DNA of 64,000 nt. It comes from JAJZVS01 sp963708095. GTDB taxonomy: Bacteria; Pseudomonadota; Alphaproteobacteria; Acetobacterales; Acetobacteraceae. The notes under the pieces are model-generated. The model ran no database searches and was not told the origin of the DNA. It saw only the letters and a list, made by a program, of their open reading frames with translations. Location of the stretch: contig OY970182.1 of NCBI GenBank assembly GCA_963708095.1, positions 2,232,001-2,296,000 of the forward strand, read 5' to 3'. The position numbers were made by a program, and so were the translations under genes. The number at the start of each line of letters is the position of its first letter. The stretch's first letter is position 1. Positions 24,625-33,636 of this stretch are shown here, piece by piece.

Positions 24625-25187
24625 CAGCGCACTCCCGGCGGCGACGCGGGCGCGCGGGGCGGCGGCATAGCGGGTGTGGATGCGGTGGAGGCCGGCTTGG
24701 CAGAGGCCGATGTGACGGAGGCGGATGCGACGGACGCCGGCGTGACCGACGCCGCCGCTCCGTATCCCGGCGAGGCCGATGCCGGGGCGACGGACGCCAC
24801 CCTGCCGGCCGATGCCGGGCCGGTAATCAGCGCCCCCGGCACACGCGCTCCCGGCGATCCGGCCGGCGCGGCGATCGATGCCGCGGCAGGCTCCGGCGCA
24901 GCGCTCCGCGGCGCGGCAAGCCGGGCGCGCAGGATCTCCACCTCCCCCTCGAGCCGGCGCACCATCGCCTCGGCACGCCGCGCCCGCCGCCGCTGCGCGA
25001 GTTCGTTGACCCACACGACCACCGCCCCCGCCAGGAACGCCACGCCCGCGGCACCGAGCACCACGAGCGACAGCGGCGCCTCCAGATGCAGCCCGGTGGG
25101 CCACAGGCCGAGGCTGACCACGGCGCGGTTGGTCAGCGCGAACAGCACGAGCAGCACGAGGAAGGGCGCGGCGATCAACAGGCGCAT
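24624..25187 (-). CDS. lapA: LapA-domain (DUF1049) membrane protein
   Basis: A 187-residue inner-membrane protein. Residues 1-21 and 37-60 are membrane helices, followed by a basic coiled coil (LAQRRRARRAEAMVRRLEGE) to about residue 90. This matches lipopolysaccharide-assembly protein A. The rest, residues 92-187, is a long Ala/Ser/Pro-rich tail of degenerate repeats (VTPASVASASVTSASAKP), unlike the short tails elsewhere. It heads the lapA-pyrF-trpF unit. Confidence 0.75.
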   Translation of the reverse strand: MRLLIAAPFLVLLVLFALTNRAVVSLGLWPTGLHLEAPLSLVVLGAAGVAFLAGAVVVWVNELAQRRRARRAEAMVRRLEGEVEILRARLAAPRSAAPEPAAASIAAPAGSPGARVPGALITGPASAGRVASVAPASASPGYGAAASVTPASVASASVTSASAKPASTASTPAMPPPRAPASPPGVR

Positions 25188-25424
25188 GTCAGGCCCCCTC
25201 CCATCCGCGGGCGTCGTGGCGGTGCCAGATCGGCCCCCCGACCGTCAAGACGGCGCCGGCGGGCTGAGACGCGCAGGTGAACCGCGGTTGCAGACACTCC
25301 ATACGATCATGTGGCGCGTCGTACCCGGCGGGGCCCGTGTGCCTCGCCCCAGAGACAGGCGCCAGAGACAGCGCCGGCGTCGCAGCATTCCGGCGATGGC
25401 CCCGGCGCGCCTGGCGGCCGGGTC

Positions 25425-25507
25425 TGCGCGAGGCCGGACTCGAACCGGCAAGGAGTTTCCCCCGGGGGTTTTTGAGACCCCTGCGGTTACCATTTCGCCA
25501 CTCGCGC
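25425..25507 (-). tRNA. tRNA-Leu (anticodon CAA)
   Basis: The minus strand forms a class II tRNA with acceptor GCGCGAG/CTCGCGC, anticodon stem GGGGT/ACCCC with loop CTCAAAA (anticodon CAA), a long variable arm and a T arm GCCGGTTCGAGTCCGGC. No CCA is encoded (discriminator A then GACC). Confidence 0.93.
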
Positions 25508-25793
25508 TCCGGACCGGCCGGAAGTCCCGACAGCCGGGACGCATACTCTATAGCGGCTTCGCGCCGCCGCGTCAGCCCGCCGCGCGCACCAATGGGCGCC
25601 GCAATCGATCGAGCAGGCGTCCGATGGCGGGGCGCGTCAGTCCGCCACCCAAATGCGGCGCGACGCCCCGGTCGAACACGCCGGACGCACCCGCATGGGG
25701 CACGAGTTGACGCAGCAGGACCTGGGCCTGCCCCGTCGGTGTTGACAGCCGTGTTCGGACGGATCGAGCCTCACCACGCCCCGGAGCTTTCCG

Positions 25794-26495
25794 ATGAAAC
25801 CCACTCCGCTCCTCGCCGCCCTCGCCCTCACGTCGGCACTCGTCCTCTCCCCTGCGCATGCCCGGCCGGTGGTGGTGGAACTGTTCACCTCCCAGGCCTG
25901 TTCGTCCTGCCCCCCGGCGGACGCGCTGCTGCGCCGGCTGGCGGCCCGGGACAAGGACGTGCTGGCGCTCGATCTGCACGTCACCTATTGGAACGACGCC
26001 GCCTACCGCGATCCGTTCGCCCTGCCGGCGGCGACCGCCCGCCAGGACTGGTACGCCAGGCTGCGCCACAGCACCGAGGTCTATACGCCGCAGGCAGTGG
26101 TCGACGGGCAGGCACAACTGGTCGGCTCGCGCGCCGATGCCCTGCACGCGACTGTTGCTGTGGCAAAACGTCGCGCCGCTGCCGCTGTCTCGGTGCCGGT
26201 CGGCGTCGACATCGGCGGCAGCCAGGTGGCGATCACGCTGGGCGGCGGCCCCGCGAGCGGCGCCGCGGCGACGGTGCTGCTGTTCGGCTACGATGCCGCG
26301 CACACCACCCGCATCGGCGGCGGCGAGAATGCCGGCGCAACCCTGACCGAAATCGACGTGGTGCGGAGCCTGACCCAACTCGGCTCCTGGCGCGATGCAC
26401 CGCGCGCTCTCACCGTGCGACGGCCGCCGGGGCAGCACATGGCCGTGCTGGTGCAGGCCGCCGACGGCACGATCCTCGGCGCAGCCGCGCGTTAA
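25794..26495 (+). CDS. DUF1223 exported thioredoxin-fold protein
   Basis: A 233-residue protein with a signal peptide (residues 1-23, ending AHA). The mature start PVVVELFTSQACSSCPPAD contains a CxxC (Cys36, Cys39) in a thioredoxin-like setting, as is typical of DUF1223. Further family landmarks are LDLHVTYWNDAAYRDPF, YTPQAVVDG and a beta-rich C-terminal half. A periplasmic redox or metal-handling role is likely but unproven. The gene is monocistronic and convergent with the ABC fusion. Confidence 0.85.
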   Translation: MKPTPLLAALALTSALVLSPAHARPVVVELFTSQACSSCPPADALLRRLAARDKDVLALDLHVTYWNDAAYRDPFALPAATARQDWYARLRHSTEVYTPQAVVDGQAQLVGSRADALHATVAVAKRRAAAAVSVPVGVDIGGSQVAITLGGGPASGAAATVLLFGYDAAHTTRIGGGENAGATLTEIDVVRSLTQLGSWRDAPRALTVRRPPGQHMAVLVQAADGTILGAAAR

Positions 26496-26541
26496 GCCAA
26501 CCGGCGGAGACATCGGAGGCAAAGGCCTTCGCCGATTGCGA

Positions 26542-29088
26542 TCAGACCGCGTCCAGCTCCGGCTGCACCACCCCGAGCAGCCGCGCCTGCAGCGCCGGAT
26601 CCACCTCCAGCGCCCGCGCGCTGCCGGCGAACGCCACCTGGCCGTTCACCAGCACGTAGGCGCGATCGACGAGCGGCAGCACCGTCTCCGCGTGGTGCTC
26701 CACGATCACCATCGCAACCTTGCCGCGCAGCCGGGCCAGCGCCGCCATCACCTCCTGCACGATCGCCGGCGCCAGCCCTTCGAACGGTTCGTCCAGCAGG
26801 ATCAGTTTTGCCGGCACCATCAGGGCACGCGCGATCGCCAGCATCTGCCGCTCCCCGCCCGACAGGCTTTCTGCCCGCGAGCGCGCCAGCACACGCAGCT
26901 TCGGGAACAGGTCGTACACCCCGTCGAGGCTCGCCCCCCCCGCCCGCGCGGCGAGCCGCAAGTTGTCGACCACCGTCAGGTTCGGGAACACCCGCCGCCC
27001 TTCCGGCACCAGAGAGATGCCGCGGCGGTTGATCTCGAAGCTCGGCCGCCCGACGATCGCAGCACCGTCCAGCACGATGCCCCCGGAGGAGGCACGCACC
27101 GTACCGGTGATCGCGCGCAACAGGGTGGTCTTGCCGACGCCGTTGCGGCCCAGCAGCGCGACCGCCTCGCCCGTGCCCACCACAACGTCGATCCCGTCCA
27201 GCACCGTGCTGCCGCCGTAGCCGGCCCGTAGCCCCGCGATCTCCAGCAGCGGCCCCCCGGCTCCGGCCGGCGTCGGCCCCGGCGCGGGGGCCGCGATCGC
27301 GGGCGGGGCGCCGTGCGCGGTGCCGAGATAGGCGGTGATCACCTCCGGATTGGCCGCCACCTCGGCCGGCTTGCCGTCGGCGATCAGCCTTCCCTGGTGC
27401 AGCACGGAAATGCGGTCCGACAGCGCCAGCACGCGGTCAATGTCGTGCTCGATCAGCAGCACCGCGTGGGTTTCCGCCAGCCGGCGGATCAGCCGCCCGA
27501 CCACCTCGCGATCAGCCTCGGCGAGCCCCGCCAGCGGCTCGTCGAGCAGCAGCAGCTTGGCGTCGGTCGCCAGGGTGATGGCGATTTCGAGCAGCCGCTT
27601 CTCCCCATGCGCCAGGCTCTCGCACGTCTCCGCCGCGCGGTCGGCGAGGCCGACGGCATCGAGCAGCGACCAGGTGCGCGCGTTCACCGCCTCCATCCGA
27701 TAGGCGTCGCGCCACAGGTTTCCCGCCCCCGCCTCGCGCGCCTGCACCGCGATGCGCACGTTCTCGAACGCCGTCAGGGTGCGGAAGACGCTCAGTATCT
27801 GGAACGAGCGGCCGAGCCCAAGCCGCACCCGCCGGTAGTCGGCGAGTTGGGTGATGTCGCGGCCCTGAAACCGGATCACCCCCGCATTGGGAGCCAGCAG
27901 CCCGGTCAGCATGTTGAAGAACGTCGTCTTGCCGGCCCCGTTCGGGCCGATGAAGCTGTGCAGCCGGAACGGGAACACGTCCAACCGCAGATCGGCGGCG
28001 GTGACCAGGGAGCCGAACCGCTTGTGCAGCCCTTCGACCGACAGGATCGGCCGGGCAGGGTCCAGTTTCAGATGTGCGCTCTGCCAGGGCTCGATGCGCG
28101 CCGGACGCAACGGGATGCCCGGCCGGGTCAGGGTCCAGCGCGGGCGCCGGGCGATCCGCTGCACCAGCCCCGTGATCCCTTCCGGCGAGCCGAGCGCGAA
28201 CACCAGGATGACCGGGGCGAAGATCAGCCACCAGTTCTCGGTCAGCGCCGACAGCCGATCCTCCAGGATGACGAAGGCGATGGCGCCCCACAGCGGGCCG
28301 AGGAACTGGTGCACGCCCCCCAGCACGACCATCAGCAGCGCGTCGCCCGCATGCTGCCAGCCGAGGTTGTCGGCATAGGCGCCGCGCAACAGTAGCGCGA
28401 GCAGCGACCCCGCAAAGCCGACCACGACCCCCATCACCACGAAGGCGATCAGCTTCAGCAGGAAGGTGTTGTAGCCCAGGCTGCGCACCCGCTGCTCGTT
28501 GTCGCGCAGCGCCTGCAGGGTGCGCCCGAACGGCGAATGGGCGATGCGCCAAAGCAGCCACATCCCGAGGGTGACGGTGACCAGGGTGAAAGCGTGGAAC
28601 ACCGTCGGGTCGCTCAGAAGCGGCCGCGGCACGTTCTGCAGCCCGTTCTCCCCGCCGGTGAGCGCGGTCCATTTGAACGCGATCTCGAACGCGGTCTGCG
28701 AGAAGGCCAGGGTCAGCAGCGAAAAATAGAGGCCACGCCGGCGCAGGATGATGAGCCCGATCGCCACCGCGAGCAGCAGGCTGAAGCCGATCGCAAAGAC
28801 CAGCGCTTCGATCTCGTTGCCCATGCCGCGCAGCAGGGCGATCGCGGTCGCGTAGCTGGCGCAGCCGAAGAACACCGCGGCGCCGAACGGCACCAGGCCG
28901 GTATAGCCCACCAGCAGATTCACCGCCGCGCCGTACAGGGTGTAGATGGCGATCTCGGCGATCAGGCTCTCGGGCGCGTCGATCGCGTACCACAGCGCGG
29001 TCAGCGCCAGCAGCACCACCGCCACCCACAACACCGGGTGGCGCAGCACGCCGGAGAGCGCGGGTCGGCGGATCGCGGCGGCGCTCAT
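26542..29088 (-). CDS. Fused branched-chain amino acid-type ABC protein: LivM permease + LivG + LivF
   Basis: An 848-residue single polypeptide joining three subunits that are normally separate. Residues 1-335 are a LivM-type permease with about nine membrane helices and the LivM signature QALRDNEQRVRSLGYN. Residues ~350-600 are LivG: Walker A GPNGAGKTT (Lys387), a degenerate signature ESLAHGEKRLLEIA, and Walker B LLLLDEPLAGL. Residues ~615-848 are LivF: Walker A GRNGVGKTT (Lys653), signature ESLSGGERQMLAIARAL, and LILLDEPFEGL. Its start overlaps the livH stop (ATGA). It should pair with LivH and the binding protein next door. Permease-LivG fusions are known; this triple form is rarer. Confidence 0.93.
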   Translation of the reverse strand: MSAAAIRRPALSGVLRHPVLWVAVVLLALTALWYAIDAPESLIAEIAIYTLYGAAVNLLVGYTGLVPFGAAVFFGCASYATAIALLRGMGNEIEALVFAIGFSLLLAVAIGLIILRRRGLYFSLLTLAFSQTAFEIAFKWTALTGGENGLQNVPRPLLSDPTVFHAFTLVTVTLGMWLLWRIAHSPFGRTLQALRDNEQRVRSLGYNTFLLKLIAFVVMGVVVGFAGSLLALLLRGAYADNLGWQHAGDALLMVVLGGVHQFLGPLWGAIAFVILEDRLSALTENWWLIFAPVILVFALGSPEGITGLVQRIARRPRWTLTRPGIPLRPARIEPWQSAHLKLDPARPILSVEGLHKRFGSLVTAADLRLDVFPFRLHSFIGPNGAGKTTFFNMLTGLLAPNAGVIRFQGRDITQLADYRRVRLGLGRSFQILSVFRTLTAFENVRIAVQAREAGAGNLWRDAYRMEAVNARTWSLLDAVGLADRAAETCESLAHGEKRLLEIAITLATDAKLLLLDEPLAGLAEADREVVGRLIRRLAETHAVLLIEHDIDRVLALSDRISVLHQGRLIADGKPAEVAANPEVITAYLGTAHGAPPAIAAPAPGPTPAGAGGPLLEIAGLRAGYGGSTVLDGIDVVVGTGEAVALLGRNGVGKTTLLRAITGTVRASSGGIVLDGAAIVGRPSFEINRRGISLVPEGRRVFPNLTVVDNLRLAARAGGASLDGVYDLFPKLRVLARSRAESLSGGERQMLAIARALMVPAKLILLDEPFEGLAPAIVQEVMAALARLRGKVAMVIVEHHAETVLPLVDRAYVLVNGQVAFAGSARALEVDPALQARLLGVVQPELDAV

Positions 29089-29954
29089 TCGAACCGTTCC
29101 CAGCGCTCGCCGAGCAGGCCGCGCGGCCGGATCAGCAGCACCGCCGCCATGAAGATGTACATGATCGCGCCGGAGGCGGCGGGGGCGAGCTGGATCGTGA
29201 TGGTGACGACCTCACCCACCAGCAGCCCGGCGATCACCGCGCCGGGAAAGGACCCGAGCCCGCCGATGGTCACGATCACGAAGGCCGGCATGATTGCGTT
29301 TTCCGAGATCGTGGGATCGACCGTCCACAGCGGCGCAGCCAGCACCCCGGCAATGCCGGCGATCGCACAGCCGAGGCCGAACACCGCGGTCAGCACCCGC
29401 GGCAGGCGAATGCCGAGCAGGCCGACCATCTCCGGATCGCGCGATCCGGCGCGCAGGATGCGGCCGTAGGGCGTGAATTGCAGGAACGCCCACAGCCCCG
29501 CCAGCAGCGCCACCGTCACCAGGAAGACGGCGAACCGGTAGCGGGTGACCAGCACCGGCCCCCAGAGGAAGATGCCGGTCAGGAACGGCGGGGCGTTGAA
29601 CGGCAGGCCGAGCCCGCCCCAGATTAGCTTCGTCAGCGCCTCGATCATCAGCGCGAGGGCGAAGGTCACGATCAGGCTGATCAGCGGTTCCTTGTCGTAC
29701 AGGCGATGGATCAGCAGCCGTTCCACCACCATGCCGACCAGCCCGACCAGGATCGGCGCCAGCAGCACCGCCGGCCAGCCGAGCGCGTTGAACAGGGCGA
29801 CCGCGAAATACGCCCCCAGCGCGAAGAACCCGCCATGGGCGAAATTCACGATCCCGAGCAGACCGAAGATGATGGAAAGGCCGATCGCGATCAGCACATA
29901 GAGGCCGCCCAGCACCAGACCATTGGCGAGCTGGGAAAGCCACAGCGACAGCAT
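29085..29954 (-). CDS. Branched-chain amino acid-type ABC permease (LivH)
   Basis: A 289-residue polytopic permease with about eight membrane helices. It starts MLSLWLSQLANGLVLGG and contains IFGLLGIVNFAHGGFFALGAY, the LivH hallmark, and DPEMVGLLGI in the cytoplasmic loop. It pairs with the fused LivM half to form the channel. It lies 18 bases downstream of the binding-protein gene, making a three-gene leftward operon. Confidence 0.94.
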   Translation of the reverse strand: MLSLWLSQLANGLVLGGLYVLIAIGLSIIFGLLGIVNFAHGGFFALGAYFAVALFNALGWPAVLLAPILVGLVGMVVERLLIHRLYDKEPLISLIVTFALALMIEALTKLIWGGLGLPFNAPPFLTGIFLWGPVLVTRYRFAVFLVTVALLAGLWAFLQFTPYGRILRAGSRDPEMVGLLGIRLPRVLTAVFGLGCAIAGIAGVLAAPLWTVDPTISENAIMPAFVIVTIGGLGSFPGAVIAGLLVGEVVTITIQLAPAASGAIMYIFMAAVLLIRPRGLLGERWERFE

Positions 29955-29972
29955 CGCGACCGGCCTTCCCGG

Positions 29973-31199
29973 TCAGGCCGGCGGGAAGTGGCAGCCGACC
30001 TCGGCTTCGGTGCCGTACACCTTTGCCAGGTCGGCCTTGTTCTTCGGCACCGTGGCGATCACGTTGAAATAATCCCACTTGGTGGTGATCTTCGGCTTGA
30101 CCTGCACCACCAGGTTGGACAGCAGCATCTGATGGTCCGAGCTGCGGTACGATGTGCCGGTGCCGCTGTCCTTCCAGTGCTCCAGCGCTTCGACGATCGC
30201 CATCGGCTCGGTCGATTTCGCCGCCTGGATCGATTCGAACAGGGAGCGGGCGGCGAGCCAGCCCATCCAGGATTTGTCGGCCGCGGGCTTGCCGTATTTC
30301 TTCTCGTGCTGGGCGGCCATCGCCTTCTCGGCCGGGGTGTTGGCCTGGTTCCTGTACCACCAGAGCGAGGTATAGAGGCCGGTGGCCGCCTGAGGGCCCA
30401 CGCCCCAGATGTCGGAATCGCCGATCGCGATCTCGGCGAACGGGATCTTGCCCTTCATCCCCATGTCGTTCCACTGCTTGAGGCAGGTGCCGAGGTCGCC
30501 GGCCAGCCCCGCCAGCACCATGTCCGGCTTGGCTTCGCGGATCTTCAGGATGTAGGCGCTGTAGTCGGCGGTGTTGAGCGGCACGGTGTCGTCGCCCACG
30601 ATCGTGCCGCCGGCGGTCTTCAACAGCGCCTTGAACGAACGGGCGATGTCCTGGCCGAAGGCGTAGGAGGCGGTCAGGAAGTACCACTTCTTGCCGTAGC
30701 CCATCAGAAACGGTGCGAACATGCGCGCCTGCACGTCAACCGGCGTGTTCAACCGGAAGGTGTAGCGGCTGCAGTTCTTGCCGGTCATCTCGGTCGCGGC
30801 GGCGTTGTTGCAGACGTAGGGGATTTTCAGCTCCTGGGACGCCGCCTCCTCGGCGAGCGCGGAGGAACTCAGCGTGCCGCCCAGCACGGCCACAACCTTC
30901 TCCTCCTGCACGAGCTTGCGGAAATTCTGTTCCGCGCCCTGGGTGGAGGGTTCGTCGTACCAAACGAGCTCGATGGGACGGCCGTTGATCTTGTTGCCCC
31001 GCTCGGCGGCGGCGAGCTGCGTACCGTCCCACAGATACTGGGCCTGCGCGGCGATGCTCCCGGTCTTGGCGAGCAGCACGCCGATGCGGATCGGACCGGC
31101 CGCCTCGGCCGGGCGGATGAACGGCATCCCGAGGCCGGTGGCGGCGCCCGCCGCGGTCAGTAAGCTCCGGCGCGTGGTGCCGGCTTGGCGCAGACTCAT
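29973..31199 (-). CDS. ABC transporter substrate-binding protein, Tat-exported
   Basis: A 408-residue periplasmic binding protein of the Leu/Ile/Val or amide/urea branch. The signal MSLRQAGTTRRSLLTAAGAA carries a twin-arginine pair. The mature part begins GPIRIGVLLAKTGSIAAQAQY and contains DEPSTQGAEQNFRKLVQEE and CNNAAATEMTGKNC. The ligand is uncertain: members of this branch bind branched-chain amino acids, aromatic acids or short-chain amides. It is first in its operon and divergent from prpB. Confidence 0.9.
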   Translation of the reverse strand: MSLRQAGTTRRSLLTAAGAATGLGMPFIRPAEAAGPIRIGVLLAKTGSIAAQAQYLWDGTQLAAAERGNKINGRPIELVWYDEPSTQGAEQNFRKLVQEEKVVAVLGGTLSSSALAEEAASQELKIPYVCNNAAATEMTGKNCSRYTFRLNTPVDVQARMFAPFLMGYGKKWYFLTASYAFGQDIARSFKALLKTAGGTIVGDDTVPLNTADYSAYILKIREAKPDMVLAGLAGDLGTCLKQWNDMGMKGKIPFAEIAIGDSDIWGVGPQAATGLYTSLWWYRNQANTPAEKAMAAQHEKKYGKPAADKSWMGWLAARSLFESIQAAKSTEPMAIVEALEHWKDSGTGTSYRSSDHQMLLSNLVVQVKPKITTKWDYFNVIATVPKNKADLAKVYGTEAEVGCHFPPA

Positions 31200-31344
31200 C
31201 GCGTTTCCTCCCTGGTGCTGCGCGCCTTCAGGACCGCGCGCTTAGGGTTTTCTGGTAGGATGGAACCGGGAAGCGAAGCAAGAGGTTGCAAGCGCGCTTG
31301 CAGGGCAATCGGGTGAACCGGAGCATTGCCGCGGGCGGCTGCTT

Positions 31345-31463
31345 CACCTCTCGCGCGAGAGCGGGAGAGGTCGGTTCGGGTAGCGGACGGGTGGGGGAAC
31401 CGTGCCTCGCGCCCTCACCCGCCCCGCTGCGTGGGGCGACCTCTCCCGCTCTCGCGAGAGGTG
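31345..31463. repeat. Large inverted intergenic repeat (family copy 1)
   Basis: Left arm 31345-31373 and right arm 31437-31463 are inverted copies over 27 bases apart from a 2-base insertion (core CTCTCGCGAGAGCGGGAGAGG). The loop contains a smaller GGGTG/CACCC palindrome. It lies between the binding-protein gene and prpB, in a 362-base gap where I see no gene. Related pieces occur at 34785-34870, 36133-36216, 41926-42140 and 52888-53034. Confidence 0.75.
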
Positions 31464-31561
31464 ACGCGTCGGAGGTTCACCCGATGCCCTGGGTGCGCTT
31501 GTCGGCCGTCATCGCCGCGCGTACTAGAGGTTGCCTCCCTCTCGGTAACCGGACCCTCCCC

Positions 31562-32479
31562 ATGACCTATCTCGTTGCCGCCGACCTCCCCACCGCGCCC
31601 GCCGGCGATCGGTTCCGGGCGCTGCTCGCCCGCCCGGAGATCCTGCAGCTCCCCGGCGCGCACAACGGCCAGGCGGCACTTCAGGCGCGCGCGGCCGGGT
31701 TCGACGCGCTCTATCTGTCCGGCGCGGCGATGAGCGCGCAGATGGGCCTGCCCGACCTCGGCATCATCACCGTCGACGAGGTCTGCTTCTTCGTCCGCCA
31801 GCTCGCCCGCGCGAGCGGCCTGCCGGTGCTGGTCGACGGCGATACCGGCTACGGCGAGGCGCTCAACGTCATGCACATGGTGCGCAGCTTCGAGGATGCC
31901 GGCGCCGCCGCCGTGCACATCGAGGACCAGTTGCTGCCGAAGAAATGCGGCCACCTGAACGACAAGAAACTGGCCGACCCGCACGACATGGCGGCCAAGA
32001 TCGCCGCTGCCGCGCGCGCCCGCCGCCACCTCGTGATCATCGCCCGCACCGACGCCGCCGCCAGCGAGGGGATGGACGGCGCGGTGGCCCGCGCGAAGCT
32101 CTATTTGCAGGCCGGAGCCGACGCGATCTTCCCCGAGGCACTGACCACCGCCGAGATGTTCCGCAGCTTCGCCGAACTTGTGGACGCTCCGCTGCTCGCC
32201 AACATGACCGAGTTCGGCCGCACGCCGTTCTTCACCGCCACCGAGTTCGCCGCCATGGGCTACAAGATGGTGATCTGGCCGGTCAGCTCGCTGCGGGTGG
32301 CGAACAAGGCGCAGGCCGAACTCTATACCGCCATCCGCCGCGACGGCGGCCCCCAGGCGATGATCGACCGCATGCAGACCCGGGCCGAGCTGTACGAGAC
32401 GATCGGCTACCACGACTACGAGGCACTGGATGTCTCGATCGTCACGACGATCGTCCCACAGGGCATGCCGCAACGCTGA
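31562..32479 (+). CDS. prpB: Isocitrate lyase/PEP mutase family protein, likely 2-methylisocitrate lyase
   Basis: A 305-residue TIM barrel. It carries KKCGH with Cys129, the lyase signature that distinguishes isocitrate/methylisocitrate lyases from PEP mutases, plus the metal-site DGDTGYG (Asp92, Asp94) and HIEDQLLPKKCGH. The length and lack of an insert match PrpB, which splits 2-methylisocitrate to pyruvate and succinate in propionate breakdown. No prpC or prpD is adjacent. A weak ribosome site precedes ATG 31562. The downstream deacetylase gene follows after 26 bases. Confidence 0.85.
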   Translation: MTYLVAADLPTAPAGDRFRALLARPEILQLPGAHNGQAALQARAAGFDALYLSGAAMSAQMGLPDLGIITVDEVCFFVRQLARASGLPVLVDGDTGYGEALNVMHMVRSFEDAGAAAVHIEDQLLPKKCGHLNDKKLADPHDMAAKIAAAARARRHLVIIARTDAAASEGMDGAVARAKLYLQAGADAIFPEALTTAEMFRSFAELVDAPLLANMTEFGRTPFFTATEFAAMGYKMVIWPVSSLRVANKAQAELYTAIRRDGGPQAMIDRMQTRAELYETIGYHDYEALDVSIVTTIVPQGMPQR

Positions 32480-32505
32480 CCGCGACGGGCCACGCCAAAG
32501 CGGCC

Positions 32506-33636
32506 ATGACGGACGCCGCGCTCCGGCGGCCGATCTATATCGGCAGCGCGATCTATCGCAATTCCAGCTACGGGCCGAAACACCCGCTCGCGGTGCCGCG
32601 CGTGTCGGTCTGCACCGATCTCTGCCGCGCGCTCGGCTGGCTGCCCGAGGACGCCTACCGCGACGCGCCGATGGCGACCGAGGCCGAGCTCGCCCGTTTC
32701 CACACACCCACCTACATCGCCGCCCTGCGCCGCGCCGAAGCCACGCAGCACGTGGGCGAAACCGATCGCACCCGCCACCGGCTCGGCGTCGAGGGCAATC
32801 CAGTCTACCCTGAGATGTTCCGCCGCCCCACAATCTCCGCCGGCGGGGTACTGCTGGCGGCACGGCTCACGGCAGAAGGCGGCATCGTGCACTGCCCCGG
32901 CGGCGGCACACACCACGGCAGGGCGGACCGCGCCGCGGGTTTTTGCTTCATCAACGACCCGGTGCTCGGCCTGCTCGCCTGGCGCGACCAGGGCCTCACG
33001 CGCATCGCCTACCTCGACATCGACGCCCATCACGGCGACGGCGTGCAGGACGCCTTCCATGACGATCCCGGCGTGCTCACCATCAGCCTGCACGAGGCCG
33101 GCCGCTGGCCCTATACCGGCGCCGCCGCCGACCGCGCCGGCGGGGCGGCACGCAACTTCCCCCTGCCGCCGGGCTGCAACGATACCGAGTTCCGGACCAT
33201 CATCGAAACTGCCGTCCTGCCGCTGATCCGCGCCCACCGGCCGCAGGCGATCATGCTGCAGGCCGGGGCGGACGCGCTGGAGGAAGACCCGCTGGCCCGA
33301 TTGGCGTTGTCCAACAACGCCCATTGCGCAGTGGCCGCGGCGCTGCGCGACCTGGCCCCGCGGCTGGTCGTGCTCGGCGGCGGCGGCTACAACCCCTGGA
33401 GCGTGGGGCGGTGCTGGGCCGTCATCTGGGCCACGCTCAACGACCTGCCGATCCCCGACATCCTGCCGCCGGCGGCCGAGGCGGTGCTGCGCGGCCTGCG
33501 CTTCGACCGCGCGGCAGGGCGCAACCCGCCCGGCCATTGGTTCACCACCCTCCGCGATCCCCCCCGCGAAGGCCCGGTGCGGGCGGAGATCCCGCGCCTC
33601 GCCGCTGCCGCCCTGAAGGAAAGCCCGTCCGCATGA
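32506..33636 (+). CDS. Histone deacetylase-family (AcuC-like) deacetylase
   Basis: A 376-residue zinc-dependent deacetylase. The catalytic His pair is in GGGTHHGRADRAAGFCFIND (His136-His137). The zinc ligands are in YLDIDAHHGDG (Asp173, His175) and in GADALEEDP, where the usual GADxxxGD loop is slightly altered. GGGGYNPWSVGRCW carries the catalytic Tyr. It belongs to the AcuC/class I-like group; bacterial members deacetylate acetyl-CoA synthetase, acetoin-pathway or polyamine substrates. Following prpB, it might control propionate or acyl-CoA use; this is inference. Confidence 0.9.
   Translation: MTDAALRRPIYIGSAIYRNSSYGPKHPLAVPRVSVCTDLCRALGWLPEDAYRDAPMATEAELARFHTPTYIAALRRAEATQHVGETDRTRHRLGVEGNPVYPEMFRRPTISAGGVLLAARLTAEGGIVHCPGGGTHHGRADRAAGFCFINDPVLGLLAWRDQGLTRIAYLDIDAHHGDGVQDAFHDDPGVLTISLHEAGRWPYTGAAADRAGGAARNFPLPPGCNDTEFRTIIETAVLPLIRAHRPQAIMLQAGADALEEDPLARLALSNNAHCAVAAALRDLAPRLVVLGGGGYNPWSVGRCWAVIWATLNDLPIPDILPPAAEAVLRGLRFDRAAGRNPPGHWFTTLRDPPREGPVRAEIPRLAAAALKESPSA

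Noticed and set aside
24624..25104. 160-residue N-terminal extension of PyrF
   Set aside because: It lies out of frame over lapA, and the PyrF start MSARLIAALDASD with lapA coupling is clear.
31339..31470. CRISPR array or attC-like cluster
   Set aside because: The repeats are few, inverted and not evenly spaced; no cas genes and no integron integrase are present.
31562..32479. PEP mutase (phosphonate synthesis) as identity for the lyase gene
   Set aside because: It has KKCGH with Cys129, the mark of isocitrate/methylisocitrate lyases, which PEP mutases lack. So phosphonate synthesis is not supported here.
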